A stretch of 64,000 nt of DNA from Cornus controversa (GCA_026545225.1 CM048849.1:56005836-56069835), one strand, 5' to 3'; counted from the first letter of the stretch, positions 15,301 through 27,300 are shown. Notes: a model not told the origin generated them from the letters alone. Made by a program: numbers and translations.

Positions 15301-18300
15301 TAATTAGATTGTCCCCATTCAAATTTTGCAGAAAGGAGTTGGAGATAAGGCCGTAAATCAACTAGAGAGGTCAGTTAATTCAAAACTTGAAGCTACAGTG
15401 GTTAGGCAAATCCAAGCACAGTTCCAAACTTCTGGCAGGCAAGCTCTCCAGGTAATACAGGTTCAACAAATGAAGTTCCTTGATGCCAAATTTTAATTTG
15501 CTTAACCTGAACGTAATATTTTACTCCTGATGTTTAAATGTCAATGGTAGTTCATTTATTTTATTTTTTAAGTACTTTTTATCTCTATGGTTTTAAATAG
15601 AGCATGAATGTTGATGCTTATGAAATGCTAGACACAACATTTATAAATCCTATAGAGAGATTTATTATGCAGACTGGTTCTGTGACCAGAAACTAGATAG
15701 TGCTATATATATGAGAAAATAATTCTGTTGTTTATGAAGTCTTTGTGAAAACAATTTTAGTCAATCTAGATTTATCTGTAAAGCTTTTGGGTTAAGATGT
15801 CCTAGTTGTCTAGGAAGCATGACTAAATAAAGTTTTTGAGATAATTGGCAACCCCCTTGAGGTCCACCACTGAGGAAGCAACGTAGGGGTTTGGAGTTTG
15901 TCATGGAAGCTCCTGAACTCTTCAAGTGGATGTCTCCTTTCCGGACCCGATCTTCCGTTCTCCTTAGTTGCCTCACCAACGAATTTCTCCCCACAAATTC
16001 AGAAAAATTTCTTATTCTAGCTGCAGGTATTTGGCTCAGGAAGAAATGGGAAGGGCGGATTAGATAGAATATCGGTTGTTCGGTTCTGTGATTATGCCAT
16101 GTAGAAATAATTTGGGAACAGAGATTTTTATTCTGACTTTGGAAAGCCAGTGCTTCTGTTGGTTGCGAGCAGGGCCATCCCCCACTCCATCCCGGGGCGC
16201 TAAGGGGCTTATCATGTTTCACATATTCGCAGAATCTCCATTGCATCAATATTCCTAGCCACTTGAAAGATCGCCACGAGTTCCCCCGCCGTGGTGGTGG
16301 GGGGGGGGGGGGGGGATGTTTAAATTAAAGAACTTTCATTGTTGAGTCATTGGCCATGTTGCAGGGCGTGTGCAACAACATAGTGATGACCCTGGCAAGA
16401 GGTCTTAATATTGGGTACCTACACTATGCAAGTTATCAATTTCATATGGATATTTCTCAACACCTTATATTGTGGCGTAAAATGGTAGACCTTTTTAGGT
16501 TATAAATACTAAACCAGATGGCACTTGCAAATCAACTGAGACACACCAGCTCCATATCCTGCATTTAATTTACTGATCAGCTTCCTTTTTCAGTAATTTT
16601 GATGTGGATAAATTATTCAAAATAATGTGCACAAGATCAGTATTTGAACCATTTTCACAATCTTATTGCTCATTGGTACAAGCCCGATGAAATGAATGGC
16701 CATATACCACTTTTGTGGATTTAGGGAATCTGTTTTTTGATAATTAAAGATTGGAATTTGCATTTGCAGGATGCATTAAAATCAAGCTTTGAAGCTTCAG
16801 TTATTCCCGCATTTGAAGCATCATGCAAAGCCATGTTTGAGCAAGTTGATTCCACATTTCAGAAAGGTCTTGTAAAACATGCAAATGCTGCTCAGCAGCA
16901 TTTTGAGTCAATGCATTCACCATTGGCTGTTGCTTTGAGGGTATGTTGCTTAACATGATACTGATTGTAAGAGGCAGATAATACTTGAATCATATTCCAT
17001 GTTGCTTTTACTTTGTTATTTCACATATTTGTTTTTTGCCGCTTTGACATGATAATGTTATTTTCCGATCTAGTCTTAATTGCTATGGTAGACTGATAAA
17101 ATTAATCGAGAAATTAATTTCCAAATGTGTTTTATGTGTTGGACCCATGGGCAGAACTACACGGAGACTTGTCCCCCCCAACTCCATTAAAGATGATAAC
17201 GGCCAGAAGAAGAAATTGGAGAAAGACCATTTGAAAAAGATTCCAAGTCCCTATTCCTATTCTTGAGGATTATGAATCACTTTTAATTTATAAATAATTT
17301 ATTTGTATATCTTTTATATTAAAAATATATATACTCAAAGTTCTATTATAAAAAATGAATTTATATGTTTTTAATCTTTATTTTCATACTCTAGTTTAAT
17401 TTTAATTTTCATAATGGCCCTTCCAAATAAAAATTCCTCGGTCCGCCCTGGTTTGAGCTTGTAGACTATACTGTTCTTATCATCATTGACACAACTGGCT
17501 TCCTCCCTCTACAATCTCAGATCTTTATTTGGGGTCATTGTGGTGGGCCTTAAACCATTTAATAAAGGGTAATATGCTAGTCATGTATGAGATTTCCAAC
17601 CTTCTGAAGGCCATTACACTGTGCTTACCCCTTCTACACAGGGTGCTTAGAGAGTAAGATTTGGACAAATGTCTAACCTTTGGCATTATTTTGCACAATT
17701 AGTTATTCTTAGATTTGCACACACATCCTCATGCTGACAAGCACGAGCTTTTAACATTCACCAATATAACTCAGAAACCTGTTGTTGCTCCATGTCTCTT
17801 ATCCAGTTCATGTATATATAGATGTAAATTATGTTTTTTCTCCAACCATAGGATTTGCCGGGTGGTTGGGTGACCGAGCGGAAGTTATGAAAATATTTGC
17901 GCACGAACAAGAACAACTTTGAATCCACAAAGTTAAAAGAAAATTGCAAAGCAATTGATATATTATTGATTGATTGATTTCTGCCCTATGGCAGTACATA
18001 TATTTAGAATAGAGAAATCATAATTCTAACACTGCAAGGAAACGTAAATACAAAAGGAAACTTGTAGAAATTCTAATCCTAGCAGGACAAGGAAACTTAA
18101 AAACAAAAGGAAAACTAGTAGCACAAGAAACTGCTAAAAATAAAACTTTCTCCAAATATTTTGAAAAAATTAAATAAGAAACCTAATAATTAAAAACTAC
18201 TAAATATTAAATTTCAGCCAATTCCGAGTTCGTTTGGTCCACGAACAAAATTCCTGAAATGTTCAGCTCTCTTCCTATAGGACGAAAAAACATGATTTTT

Positions 18301-21048
18301 GAGTCCTAATTGAATGTTTTCAACCATAAAACGACATGGGCCACTAGCTAAAGCTAGTGGGTTTTGCTCACTGGGTTGTTTCGGATCAAATATGGGTCTC
18401 GTGGAGTGAAAATGATGTGAACGAAAATTTTGTCCTACATCATTGGGTCAGGTGGATAGGCTTAATGGTATTGTTGGTATGATATTACATAAGGTTAAAA
18501 AACTATTGGATGACATAGCATAGTACCATCGGAGATATGATACCATAGTTTCCATGTGCTTTGTGCGTATTCTGCTTATGCCACCTTGTGTGTGATTGTT
18601 TTCTGACATACAGTTGATTGCAACATGGATCTGCAGGATACAATTAATACTGCATCATCAATCACTCAAACTCTAAGTGGAGAATTGACTGATGGTCAAC
18701 GCAAGCTGTTAGCTATTGCGGCTGCTGGTGCAAACTCAAACACTGCAAATACCTTGGTTACCCAATTGAGTAATGGACCATTGGCCGGTCTACATGAGAT
18801 GGTATACTCTTCTCTTTGATTTTTTGTTTTGTTTGAAAGGTATTTGGTCACTGGTTCACTGCCTTTGTTTTAGATCTACAAGTGCTACTGTTGTACTTGT
18901 ACTTTTTTGTTTGAAAGGTATTTGGTCACTGGTTCACTGCCTATGTTTTAGATCTGCAAGTGCTACTGTTATAATTGTACTTATGAGGTATTGCTATCAG
19001 TTCTTTCTGAAATTGGGAGGGTTTTATATGTAAAAACAGGCTGAAGCACCTTTGGATCCAACCAAAGAGTTATCCAGATTGATATCTGAGCGCAAATATG
19101 AGGAAGCATTCACTGGAGCCCTGCAAAGAAGTGATGTGTCAATTGTATCCTGGTTATGTTCTCAGGTATGTTCTTCATTTTCATATGTGCATGATGACAT
19201 CCACTACTGATGCGCGCTTGTTAGGAACTTATATACGATTAAGCGATTATCAGATAGAATGCATATGGTATCTGCTGGTTACCTGTACATGTATGAGCGC
19301 TCTTTCCAAGTGCCTGCCACTGGTAAGGTAGTTAAGTTAACCTCAATCATATTGTTCTCTAGGTAATAAAATATCTTCTTTTTTACCTGGAAAAAAGAAT
19401 AAAAAAAAACATTTAAAATTTTTGAAAACATAAATAAGTCAATAGAAAAGGCAAATCCCTTGGGATACATCAGCTCCGGCTCGGTTATTGATAGAGTGAA
19501 TAGATCTGCCATTTCTTGAAATATCTATTCAAAATCGTGGTGTAACATCTATCCTCCCCTGTTCTGGGCATGGAAAGGGACTATTGCTTAGTGCACTGAT
19601 AAAATGCTGGACTTGTTTAGTGTGACAACACGGATTCGAATTCTGAGAGCAGCCACATTTTGTATAAATAATATCAAATGTTAGGTCTGTATTGAGTCCA
19701 CCCCTCCCATCACCCTCAACATGGATTTGAATTATGAGGGCAGCCACTTTTTGTATGAATAATATCAAATATTAGGTCTGTATTGAGTCCACCCCTCCCA
19801 TCACCCTCAATTAACGGATACCACACTGGGTAATTACCCATAAAAAAGTCGTGAAAAAAATTAGGATATTGAAAAGTATTAAAACGAATGATTTCAAAAA
19901 GCTTCGGTATTACAGGATCTGAAATTTGATTTTTCTTATTCAAACTTGGAAATATAAAATATGAATATGTAATTGCATACATGCACATTTATGAATTATG
20001 ATATATATCATTGAGACATACAGCACATGCACAGGGTAACATATTCATATTAATACATAATTACAGTTAAAATTTTCATAGAGCAATGTACTTACATAGA
20101 TATATTCATAATTCGAAGAAATACAAATCTTCACTTTTGAATTTTGATTGGTTCGCATGATTTAAGAAGGTATAAGGAGTAAGAAAAAATGTTTTGCAGG
20201 AAGATCTAAAAAGTATAGATTTATAACATATTCATAGTAATACATAATTGCATTTAAAATTTTGGGAGAGTAATTACTTACATAGATATTTCAAGTATTC
20301 GAGGAAATACTAATCTTCACTTTTGAATTTTGACTGGCTCGTTTGATTTAAGAAGGTATAAGGAGCAATAAAAAGTGGTACACAGGGAGATATGAGAAGT
20401 AAAAAGTAGAGACCTAGAGACTCGAGAGGGAGGGTGGTCCTCTGGGTCTGGCAGTCTAGTCTTGAGGCTTGAGGGGTAAAGACTTGTTTACTGGTTGGTG
20501 GGGGTAGTGAGAAACCATTTTGGGTATTTCATGATGTGGAATCCACTGGGAGTTGTATCAGATTTTGAACCTTGGGGTACTTGAGTTCAGGGTATTATCC
20601 GATAGCTGGTCCACTTATCTTATATTTATTGGATCCGATTTTACACGTTGGGTCTGATGTCTGTTCTAGGTATCAAGTGACTGATTTATGTGACATGAAG
20701 CTGTCGATTAACAATTGATTTTTTTCGTTATTTCACCAGGTTGATTTACATGGGATTTTGTCACTAGTTCCTCTCCCTCTGAACCAGGGAGTTCTACTTG
20801 CCCTTCTCCAGCAATTGGCTTGTGATATCAGCAAGGAAACACCTAGAAAGCTGGCCTGGATGACTGATGTGGCTGTTGCCATAAACCCAGCAGATCCTAT
20901 GATTGCAATGCACGTGCGGCCAATCTTCGAGCAGGTTTATCAGATACTGGGCCATCAACGGAGCCTGCCGACAACTGCTGCTGCTGAGGCATCCAACATC
21001 CGCCTTCTTATGCATGTCATAAACTCCGTGTTGATGAGTTGTAAATGA
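6327..21048 (+). CDS. VCS: VARICOSE/EDC4, scaffold of the mRNA decapping complex (12 exons, 1,395 residues)
   Basis: Exons: 6327-7085, 9000-9049, 9227-9383, 9513-9731, 11675-11803, 11998-13620, 14576-14935, 15332-15451, 16770-16940, 18637-18801, 19040-19165 and 20740-21048. All are GT..AG and keep one frame. Residues 1-170 are rich in Pro and Ser. About 180-480 form the WD40 domain (for example [20 protein letters not shown], then [11 protein letters not shown], then DGTVKIW). About 560-970 are a Ser-rich, probably disordered linker. The rest is the helical EDC4 C-terminal region ([20 protein letters not shown] onwards), used for self-association. Arabidopsis VCS is similar in length and works with DCP1 and DCP2 in P-bodies. 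The start is the first in-frame ATG of the 5' exon. Large introns contain several mobile or duplicated segments, listed separately. Confidence 0.95.
9809..11206. mobile_element. Possible Mutator-like non-autonomous element in VARICOSE intron 4
   Basis: The left end GGTAAAAAAATCCCTTGTAA and the right end on the other strand (GGCAAAATGCAAAAACCCCG) resemble the weak, A-rich ends of plant Mutator-like elements. Next to each end are short phrases such as AAAATACCCTTG and AAAAGGGTAATC. The interior includes a GT microsatellite (10370-10388), a poly-G run near 10990 and no convincing ORF. I could not identify a target duplication, so the borders and even the identity are uncertain. Confidence 0.35.
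13600..13765 (+). repeat. Tandem duplication of a VARICOSE exon end, period 82 bp
   Basis: The last bases of exon 6 (TGCAGGAGATGCTGGACCAG at 13601-13620) and about 60 bp of following intron are repeated from 13683 (TGCAGGAGCTGCTGAACCAG). Both copies continue with TTGAGTTC- or TCAGTTCC-like sequence and end in CAGAGTGAGTGAG. The second copy has GC in place of the GT at the splice donor. Preceded by TATGTATGCAG, the 15 nt after the AG could serve as an in-frame mini-exon (ELLNQ). Confidence 0.8.
14909..15070 (+). repeat. Second tandem duplication of a VARICOSE exon end, period 82 bp
   Basis: The end of exon 7 with its donor (TCTTTAGCAATTGCAGAGTC at 14909, then ATTCCAGGTAAATATCAAGG) recurs from 14991 (TCTTTAGGAGTTGCAGAGTC, same continuation). 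About 47 bp are nearly identical and the remainder is diverged. Both copies keep an intact GTAAAT donor, so two competing donor sites lie 82 bp apart (after 14935 and after 15017). Use of the distal one would shift the frame. Confidence 0.85.
15761..16330. other. Unexplained GC-richer block in VARICOSE intron 8, ending in a poly-G tract
   Basis: This part of the intron differs from the AT-rich intron around it. It has balanced composition, an open reading stretch on the minus strand (16249 down to 15761) and a run of about 17 G at 16298-16314. Phrases such as CCTTTCCGGACCCGATCTTC and CCCGGGGCGCTAAGG look like organellar DNA. An old transfer from the mitochondrial genome is possible, but I cannot name a source gene. 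Confidence 0.3.
18831..18986. repeat. Tandem duplication in VARICOSE intron 10, period 78 bp
   Basis: Copies start with GTTTGAAAGGTATTTGGTCA at 18831 and 18909 and share CTGGTTCACTGCC, TTTTAGATCT and CAAGTGCTACTGTT. They differ at only a handful of positions, so the event looks fairly recent. The segment begins about 30 bp after the exon 10 donor and is purely intronic. Confidence 0.85.
19559..19811 (+). mobile_element. Degenerate tRNA-derived SINE (Au-SINE-like) with its right half duplicated
   Basis: A B-box-like motif CGGATTCGAATTCTGAGAGC at 19631 is followed by AGCCACATTTTGTATAAATA and AGGTCTGTATTGAGTCCACC. This order resembles plant Au-SINEs (B box, GGGAGCAGCC, TTTGTAAAA, AAGGCTGCGTAC, GACCC). 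A weak A-box-like stretch lies near 19590. From 19723 the right half is repeated (period 91 bp) with GGATTTGAATTATGAGGGCA in place of the first motif. It lies in the last VARICOSE intron. Family assignment is from memory and tentative. Confidence 0.45.
20038..20411. repeat. Diverged tandem duplication in the last VARICOSE intron, period 187 bp
   Basis: Copies start AACATATTCATA at 20038 and 20225. Shared landmarks in order are TAATACATAATT, ACTTACATAGATAT, TCTTCACTTTTGAATTTTGA and GATTTAAGAAGGTATAAGGA. Several substitutions and small indels separate them. No coding potential is seen. Confidence 0.8.
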
Positions 21049-22271
21049 CTCTCCCTGTCACTCTGATTTGTGCAGCGTTATCAGTCAGGCTCCGGTTTGT
21101 ACATAAATTTAGGAAGTTTTAAGGGGAAACTGAAGCTATACGTCCTGAGCTATTACGATAATTTGTGCCAAGTAGGTTAGTTTTGGATGTTGTCACCTGT
21201 TCTCCATTTTGTTCTCTCTTTTTATTTTTGTTCATATTATTCTTACTTTTCCAGTTATGTTTCTTTTTTTTTTTTTCTTCTCGGAAATTAAGCTTTTCCA
21301 ATCATGTTGCAACAGTGTATTCTATCTTATAAAAGAAATGTAACTCAACCTTGATCCTTCATTATTTCTGAGTCTGTTCTTGTATTTCTTTTCCTCTATT
21401 TGTAGCTTGTTTCTTTTAACCGTCTGGTTTTAATTTTCATTCTTTTCACAGCCACATATGGGTTGATTTTTTTTATGTTTTTGGATTAAAAGTTTTATCC
21501 TCTCATTTTGATTTGCAGCCAAATTTTCTATTCCTTGTTGAAGTAGTGTTCAATTGAGTCTGTTGTTCAACACCGATTGTTCCACTATCATCTGTTCAAG
21601 AATCTAAAATTCTCAATCTGCACAATGGAGGAGCTGTATGAGATTAATTCAAGTGGTAGTAGATGTTAATGGTAGATGATCTTCTAAAAGGAAAATTTAG
21701 AGCATGAAAATAAGAAAAAATATATATTTTTTGGAGGTCAAATGAGAGTATTTGTAAATATTGACTTCATGAATACGAATCAATGCTTTCTATAATGATA
21801 CGGCACAAAAAATAGAATACGGATCTGTCAATATAACAAATTATATTTGTATATATACAGAAAATTGAGTTATTAACATTTTTTTATAAAATGTTATGAT
21901 TAATAAACAAAATAAGACTTAAAAGAATCAAATTTGCAATTATAAAATAAAAAAGTATTAGATATGTGATTGAAGTATTTGAAGGGTATTAAATACGTGT
22001 TAAAAATAAAAATATATATATTTTAAAATTATGATATCATTTTCTTATGATTACAATTTAGTATATATACCTAACCAACTGGGAGGCAATGTAGTTTGAA
22101 TCATACATTAACGAGCTTAAGAGCGCTTTTATTATTATTATTAGAGAGAGGGAGGGAGAGACAGCGTGTGTGCGCGCGCATTTGATCGAAATTAGTCTCT
22201 CCCATATTTGCTTTCTAGTACAACCAAATACTAACCAGTAACTACATATATACAGTGTTATACACACAGAC
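21049..22271. other. Spacer between VARICOSE and the PPR gene
   Basis: The first several hundred bases are probably the VARICOSE 3' UTR. An AT-rich stretch (21700-22060) follows. The last 150 bp before the PPR start contain GA- and GT-rich simple repeats and ATATATACAG-type sequence, a likely promoter and 5' UTR. I see no additional gene. Confidence 0.5.
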
Positions 22272-24332
22272 ATGAGACATCGTCCTTCTCCAAAAACTCT
22301 TGCATACATGAAAAAGTATGTACGATTCTTTAACAATCCAATTCCAAGCTTGTCTGGAAATGCAGTTATATCTTCAACGCGATCGCTTATCACTGGCATG
22401 CTCATCTCTCCACAATTTTTCACCACATCTGCAACTATTACGGCTTTCATGGACCCAGAGATTTCTTCGGACGAAGGCGAAGAAGGTGATAAATTGGACG
22501 GTTCTTGTGTCCTCCAGGACAAGGACCTTCTCCGGAAGAGCCAGAATACTGGAACAACGGGGCTTCATGTATTGGACCTCATCGAACGCGGGTCTATGGA
22601 ACCAGACCCTACTCTTTACAACAAGTTGCTCAACAGGTGCACCCAACTGGGCAAGCTCAAAGAAGGTAGGATCGTCCATGCCCACTTCCTCAATTCCAAG
22701 TTCAACCATTACCTTGTTATTCAGAACACCATTCTCAATATGTATGCTAAGTGCGGTAGTTTTGATGAGGCCCGCAAAGTGTTCGACGAAATGCCCAACA
22801 AGGACTTGGTCACTTGGACTGCCTTGATTACTGGCTATTCCCAGAACGAAAAACCTCATGATGCACTCGTTTTGTTTCCGCAAATGCTGCGTCTTGGATT
22901 GAAGCCCAACCATTTCACCTTTTCCAGCCTTCTCAAGGCTGCTGGGGCTGTGCCTAGCGATAGAGACGGCAGGCAAATTCATGCGTTTTGCATAAAATAC
23001 GGTTATGATTCGAATGTTTATGTGGGAAGTTCTCTTGTGGACATGTATGCTAGGTGTGGGCACATGGACGGAGCCCAATTTGTTTTTGATAGGCTGCTAA
23101 GCAAGAACGAGGTTTCTTGGAATGCTCTGATTGCTGGGCATGCTAGGAAGGGGGAGGGAGAGGATGCCCTTCAGCTGTTCTCGAAGATGCAGAGGGAAAA
23201 TTTTATGCCGACCCATTTCACCTATTCCAGTGTTTTCACTGCTTGTGCTAGCACTGGAGCTTTAGAGCAGGGAAAATGGGTACATGCTCATATGATAAAG
23301 TCTGGAGGAAAGCTTATTGCATTTGTTGGCAACACTCTTCTTGACATGTATGCTAAATCAGGTAGCATCAATGATGCTAAAAAAGTGTTTGATAGATTGA
23401 TAAAACGAGACGTGGTTTCTTGGAATTCAATGCTTACAGCATGTGCGCTACATGGGCTTGGGAAGGAAACTATTGAACGCTTTGAGGAAATGCTTAAGAT
23501 CGGAATTGAACCTAATGCAATAACCTTCCTCTGTGTGCTCACTTCTTGTAGTCATGCTGGAATGTTGGATGAAGGACAATATTACTTTGAATTGATGAAA
23601 AAGTACAAGTTAGAACCAGAGGTCTCACATTATGTGACAATCGTTGATCTACTTGGTCGAGCTGGTCTTCTTGATCGTGCTGAGAGGTTCATCAGAGAAC
23701 TGCCAATTGAACCCACTGCAGCCATCTGGGGAGCTTTGCTTGGCGCTTGCAGGATGCATAAGAACATGGAGCTGGGTACTCACGCTGCTGAACGTGTATT
23801 TGAGCTGGACCCCCATGATTCGGGACCGCAAGTGTTGCTCTCTAATATCTATGCTTCTGCTGGTAGATGGAGTGCTGCAGCAAAAGTGAGAAAGATGATG
23901 AAAGAGAGTGGAGTGAAGAAGGAACCTGCTTGTAGTTGGGTGGAGATTGAAAATGCTGTCCACATGTTTGTGGCAAATGATGATGCACACCCACAGAGAG
24001 AGGAGATCCGTAAGATGTGGGAGAAGATAAGTGGGAGAATCAAGGAAATTGGCTATATCCCAGACACTAGCCATGTGCTTTTGTGTGTGGACCAGCAAGA
24101 GAGAGAAGCAAAGTTGCAACACCACAGTGAGAAGCTTGCTCTGGCATTTGCCCTTCTCAAAACACCGCCCGGATCCACCATCCGGATCAAGAAGAACATC
24201 AGAGTTTGTGGTGATTGTCACTCAGCGTTTAAGTTCGTGTCAAAGGTGGTGGAGAGAGAGATAATCTTGAGAGACACCAACCGGTTTCATCACTTCCGTG
24301 ATGGCTCTTGTTCCTGCAGGGACTACTGGTAG
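22272..24332 (+). CDS. DYW-type pentatricopeptide repeat protein, probable mitochondrial RNA editing factor (At3g24000-like)
   Basis: A single intronless frame of 686 residues. The N-terminus is basic and Ser/Thr-rich, suiting an organelle transit peptide. From about residue 110 on come PLS-type PPR repeats (repeating patterns such as NTILNMYAKCGSFDEARKVF and DLVTWTALITGYSQN). They are followed by E/E+ motifs around the segment EPTAAIWGALLGACRMHKN. The C-terminal DYW deaminase-like domain has HSE at 618-620, CGDCH at 646-650 and ends CSCRDYW. Those residues form the zinc and catalytic signature of plant C-to-U editing proteins. The text closely resembles Arabidopsis At3g24000, including KKEPACSWVEIEN. 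The first ATG is used; a second lies 12 codons later. Mitochondrial targeting is inferred, and the edited site cannot be read from the sequence. Confidence 0.93.
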   Translation: MRHRPSPKTLAYMKKYVRFFNNPIPSLSGNAVISSTRSLITGMLISPQFFTTSATITAFMDPEISSDEGEEGDKLDGSCVLQDKDLLRKSQNTGTTGLHVLDLIERGSMEPDPTLYNKLLNRCTQLGKLKEGRIVHAHFLNSKFNHYLVIQNTILNMYAKCGSFDEARKVFDEMPNKDLVTWTALITGYSQNEKPHDALVLFPQMLRLGLKPNHFTFSSLLKAAGAVPSDRDGRQIHAFCIKYGYDSNVYVGSSLVDMYARCGHMDGAQFVFDRLLSKNEVSWNALIAGHARKGEGEDALQLFSKMQRENFMPTHFTYSSVFTACASTGALEQGKWVHAHMIKSGGKLIAFVGNTLLDMYAKSGSINDAKKVFDRLIKRDVVSWNSMLTACALHGLGKETIERFEEMLKIGIEPNAITFLCVLTSCSHAGMLDEGQYYFELMKKYKLEPEVSHYVTIVDLLGRAGLLDRAERFIRELPIEPTAAIWGALLGACRMHKNMELGTHAAERVFELDPHDSGPQVLLSNIYASAGRWSAAAKVRKMMKESGVKKEPACSWVEIENAVHMFVANDDAHPQREEIRKMWEKISGRIKEIGYIPDTSHVLLCVDQQEREAKLQHHSEKLALAFALLKTPPGSTIRIKKNIRVCGDCHSAFKFVSKVVEREIILRDTNRFHHFRDGSCSCRDYW

Positions 24333-27300
24333 TGCTAGAAATTGACTTTGGTTACCTACAAATAATTAAAGGAAGAGTGATGGATGAAATGGATGCTAGT
24401 CCATTACATGTCTCTCGAATATTCAATTGGTGTGGCAATGTCCTGAATGTCCAGTTAAAGATTTGCATTGGACGGCCATGACAATAAAGTACCCCATTTT
24501 GCATCAAAGCTGTCTTCCAGAGGAGATGAAGTTCTTGTGTGGAAAAGCTTAGAGGTTCTTCTTTGATTTTAACGGGGCAATTCAAGATGGCAGGGACAAA
24601 GCAAGGAAACTGGATGCTGCAGTCAAACATCAAGTCTCATGGAAGCTGGACTGGATAGACATTCTGAACCAATAAACTGTGAAGTCTTTTTACTGTATCC
24701 ATCCGTCTGTGATAATTGGAGTGATGTTTTAAGTTGCAAGCACTGACTTTGCATTTGTAGTCCCTTGCTCCTTCCAGAAACATTTGTGGTTGATAGTCCT
24801 GATGGCTACAGTTGTATATTGAGCCAGATCCATGCTCCTTTGAGGAACGATTGTGGTTGAGAATCCTGAATGTTATATTGAGCCACATCCAGAAATAGGA
24901 GCTTCAGTGTACATTTTTCCATATTCTGAGCTTGGGATGGAATGTCATCTTCGACGCTCTGATGTGAATTTCTGTTAACCTTACTGTCTGATAGAAACAT
25001 CTTTTTTGCTACTCTTTTTTTATTTGAACTCAAGAGGAAGCTGTCTATTTCATCTCAAGGACCAACAGTCTTCTGCTACGTTGGATAATGATAGATTAAG
25101 CGCCCGTCTTCCATGGAAGCTAGGTCTTGTCCAGCCAAACTGAGCTCCAATGTGAGTAATTTTCAGGTGTTTTACATATTTCTGGATTAGAGATTTGTAT
25201 GATTGTCTGTTACTTGAGTTCTTAGTTTTACTGTTACCTTTAATTCTATACTTCTTCTGAATTTCCTTAAGTTGCTGCTATTGCTCCCAGTTGGCTCTCT
25301 GTTTGCGCCTTCACATCTACTAGGCAGATTTTTTACAATTTTGTTGGCAGAATGCTTTTCTTTGTTTCTTCTTTTGTTACCTTGTATTTGTTATTATCAA
25401 AATACAGTTCTTATACCTGCAAACACTTTTCAAAAGCCTCTTTCCAAACAAAGCAACAAACACAGATTTAGTAAACCATAAATAATAAGAGAATAACTGA
25501 GATATAAAGAATGGCGTTGTAATGGAAAATTTTGGAGTCTGACTCTACAGCAGATATCTATCAATTGGATTCTTGGGCTTGACCTTAATGTCTGTCCAAT
25601 TACTGGTCAATTTGTGTTGAAGGAAACTAATGCTGTTGGCATGCATAATTTTCAGGTGATCAAGGATATAATATACCAATGCTGGTCAATTACCTGATTG
25701 TATTTTTTTCTTTTGCAGTGGAGGAATGCCGCTGAAGCGTGACATGACTGACTGGGGAATTTTTGTGCATTTTCAATGCTCCTGTTGATGAGAGATTCTT
25801 TTGGGCATGTAAGCTGCAAGGTCTTGTTAGATTTAGGCCTTCCATTTAGCATCCTCTATCTTGATTTGCTGATTTAATTTTTTCACCGGCATGGCCAATT
25901 TGTTTATAGTTGCTTCTGAAAGCCACTTGACCTTGTTCAAGAATACCTTAAGCATTCAGAAAGATGCTTAAAGGTGACTGGGATTCTAGAATGTTTTATA
26001 TGCTAAAACCCAAAATGGACAAAGTTTGTAGCTGATTTTTCTCGAACACATTAATATTTAGTTCTGCATTCCTTTTTCCCCCAACTAAAATTCTCTTTTG
26101 AAAACCTCCTGATAGGTACTACTTCTATCAACTGTTAAAATTTGGGGACCGTTACAAGTTCCTCTTCCAGAAAAGACCAAGGGTGATTTACAATCAACTT
26201 CAATCCTCCCCGTCTTTGGCTAGAAAATTTAGGAATGAAGAACGTATTGCAGCTAGGGCATTTGGAAATAACATATTCATCTTCTATCAGTAATGTGTTT
26301 TGGAGAAAAAAGAAGAAAGACAATGCCGGCACACCTTTTACGTCTAAGCCTTTTTTATTATTTTCTTCCTTTTCTTTTGGTAGTTGCTTCCTCTACACAG
26401 ATCCCTTTGAGGAAATCATAATTGGCTGCCAGTTTAAGTTTATTCAGCTTGGAGAGGATTACAAAGAATACAAAACTAGCAGCCAGACTGGATTCCTTGT
26501 GAAGCTCTATTTAGGGCAGAAGTGGCATGCTGAAGTGAAGTTAACTGTTGATGATTCTTGGATTGTTTACCTGAAGTCATCCGAGTGCTGGGGACTTCTA
26601 TGGTTTTCCAAGCCTAGACCAAGCTGGGAAACAGATTAGAGACCAAGATAATTGGGAGGTCAATGAGCTAATTCTTGGATATAGTCTAGGTACATTAGCT
26701 CATGCTTTTTACGGCTAATCTTTTTGTTTCGTTTTAAATTTTTTGGCCATTTCTTGGGGAAAAAAAGGGAAATGGAGAAGAAGCAAAAGATTGTAAAGGC
26801 TTTCATTTATTTGCTAGATTTGTGGCTATTGTGCTTGCAACTGTTATGCTTGTATTACAAATGATAGGAATTTTTTTGTATTTAGGGTTTGATCTACCTA
26901 AAATGAATGACGACATATAGATCTAATTGTTGTGAGTTACTGTGGAATTAGTCTTAATGCGAGTTTGTCTTCTCAATATGTTGGGGACATGTTTTTTTTA
27001 ACTCCTTCCAAGTTCTTGGTATACTGGATTTCTGACGAATTTGTTGTCAGTAATTTGGCAATATGTCACTCTCATACTAATTCCCAAAATACACAGAGAG
27101 GCATGGACACATATACAGTATTCACAATTATGCCATGGTTTAAATAGTGATATGTGAGAAATTCTGTAATTAAATACAGAATTAGAGTGATCAGAAGAAA
27201 CAGATGATTTTACTTTGCATTGAATAAAAATTAAAGTAATTTAACATCTTTTTAGTTGAATAAAAGTGGGGGACGCCATTCATTGTATTCACCCCTTTTC

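Noticed and set aside
19620-19650. B-box-like sequence considered as a tRNA gene
   Set aside because: No cloverleaf, anticodon arm or acceptor stem can be folded. It fits a decayed SINE better.
22318-23078. Long frames of 169 and 234 residues on both strands over the PPR gene
   Set aside because: They are shadows of the strongly supported 686-residue PPR frame.
26235-26639. 134-residue plus-strand frame
   Set aside because: No family recognised and no clear start or exon partners. It is kept only as part of an unexplained stretch.
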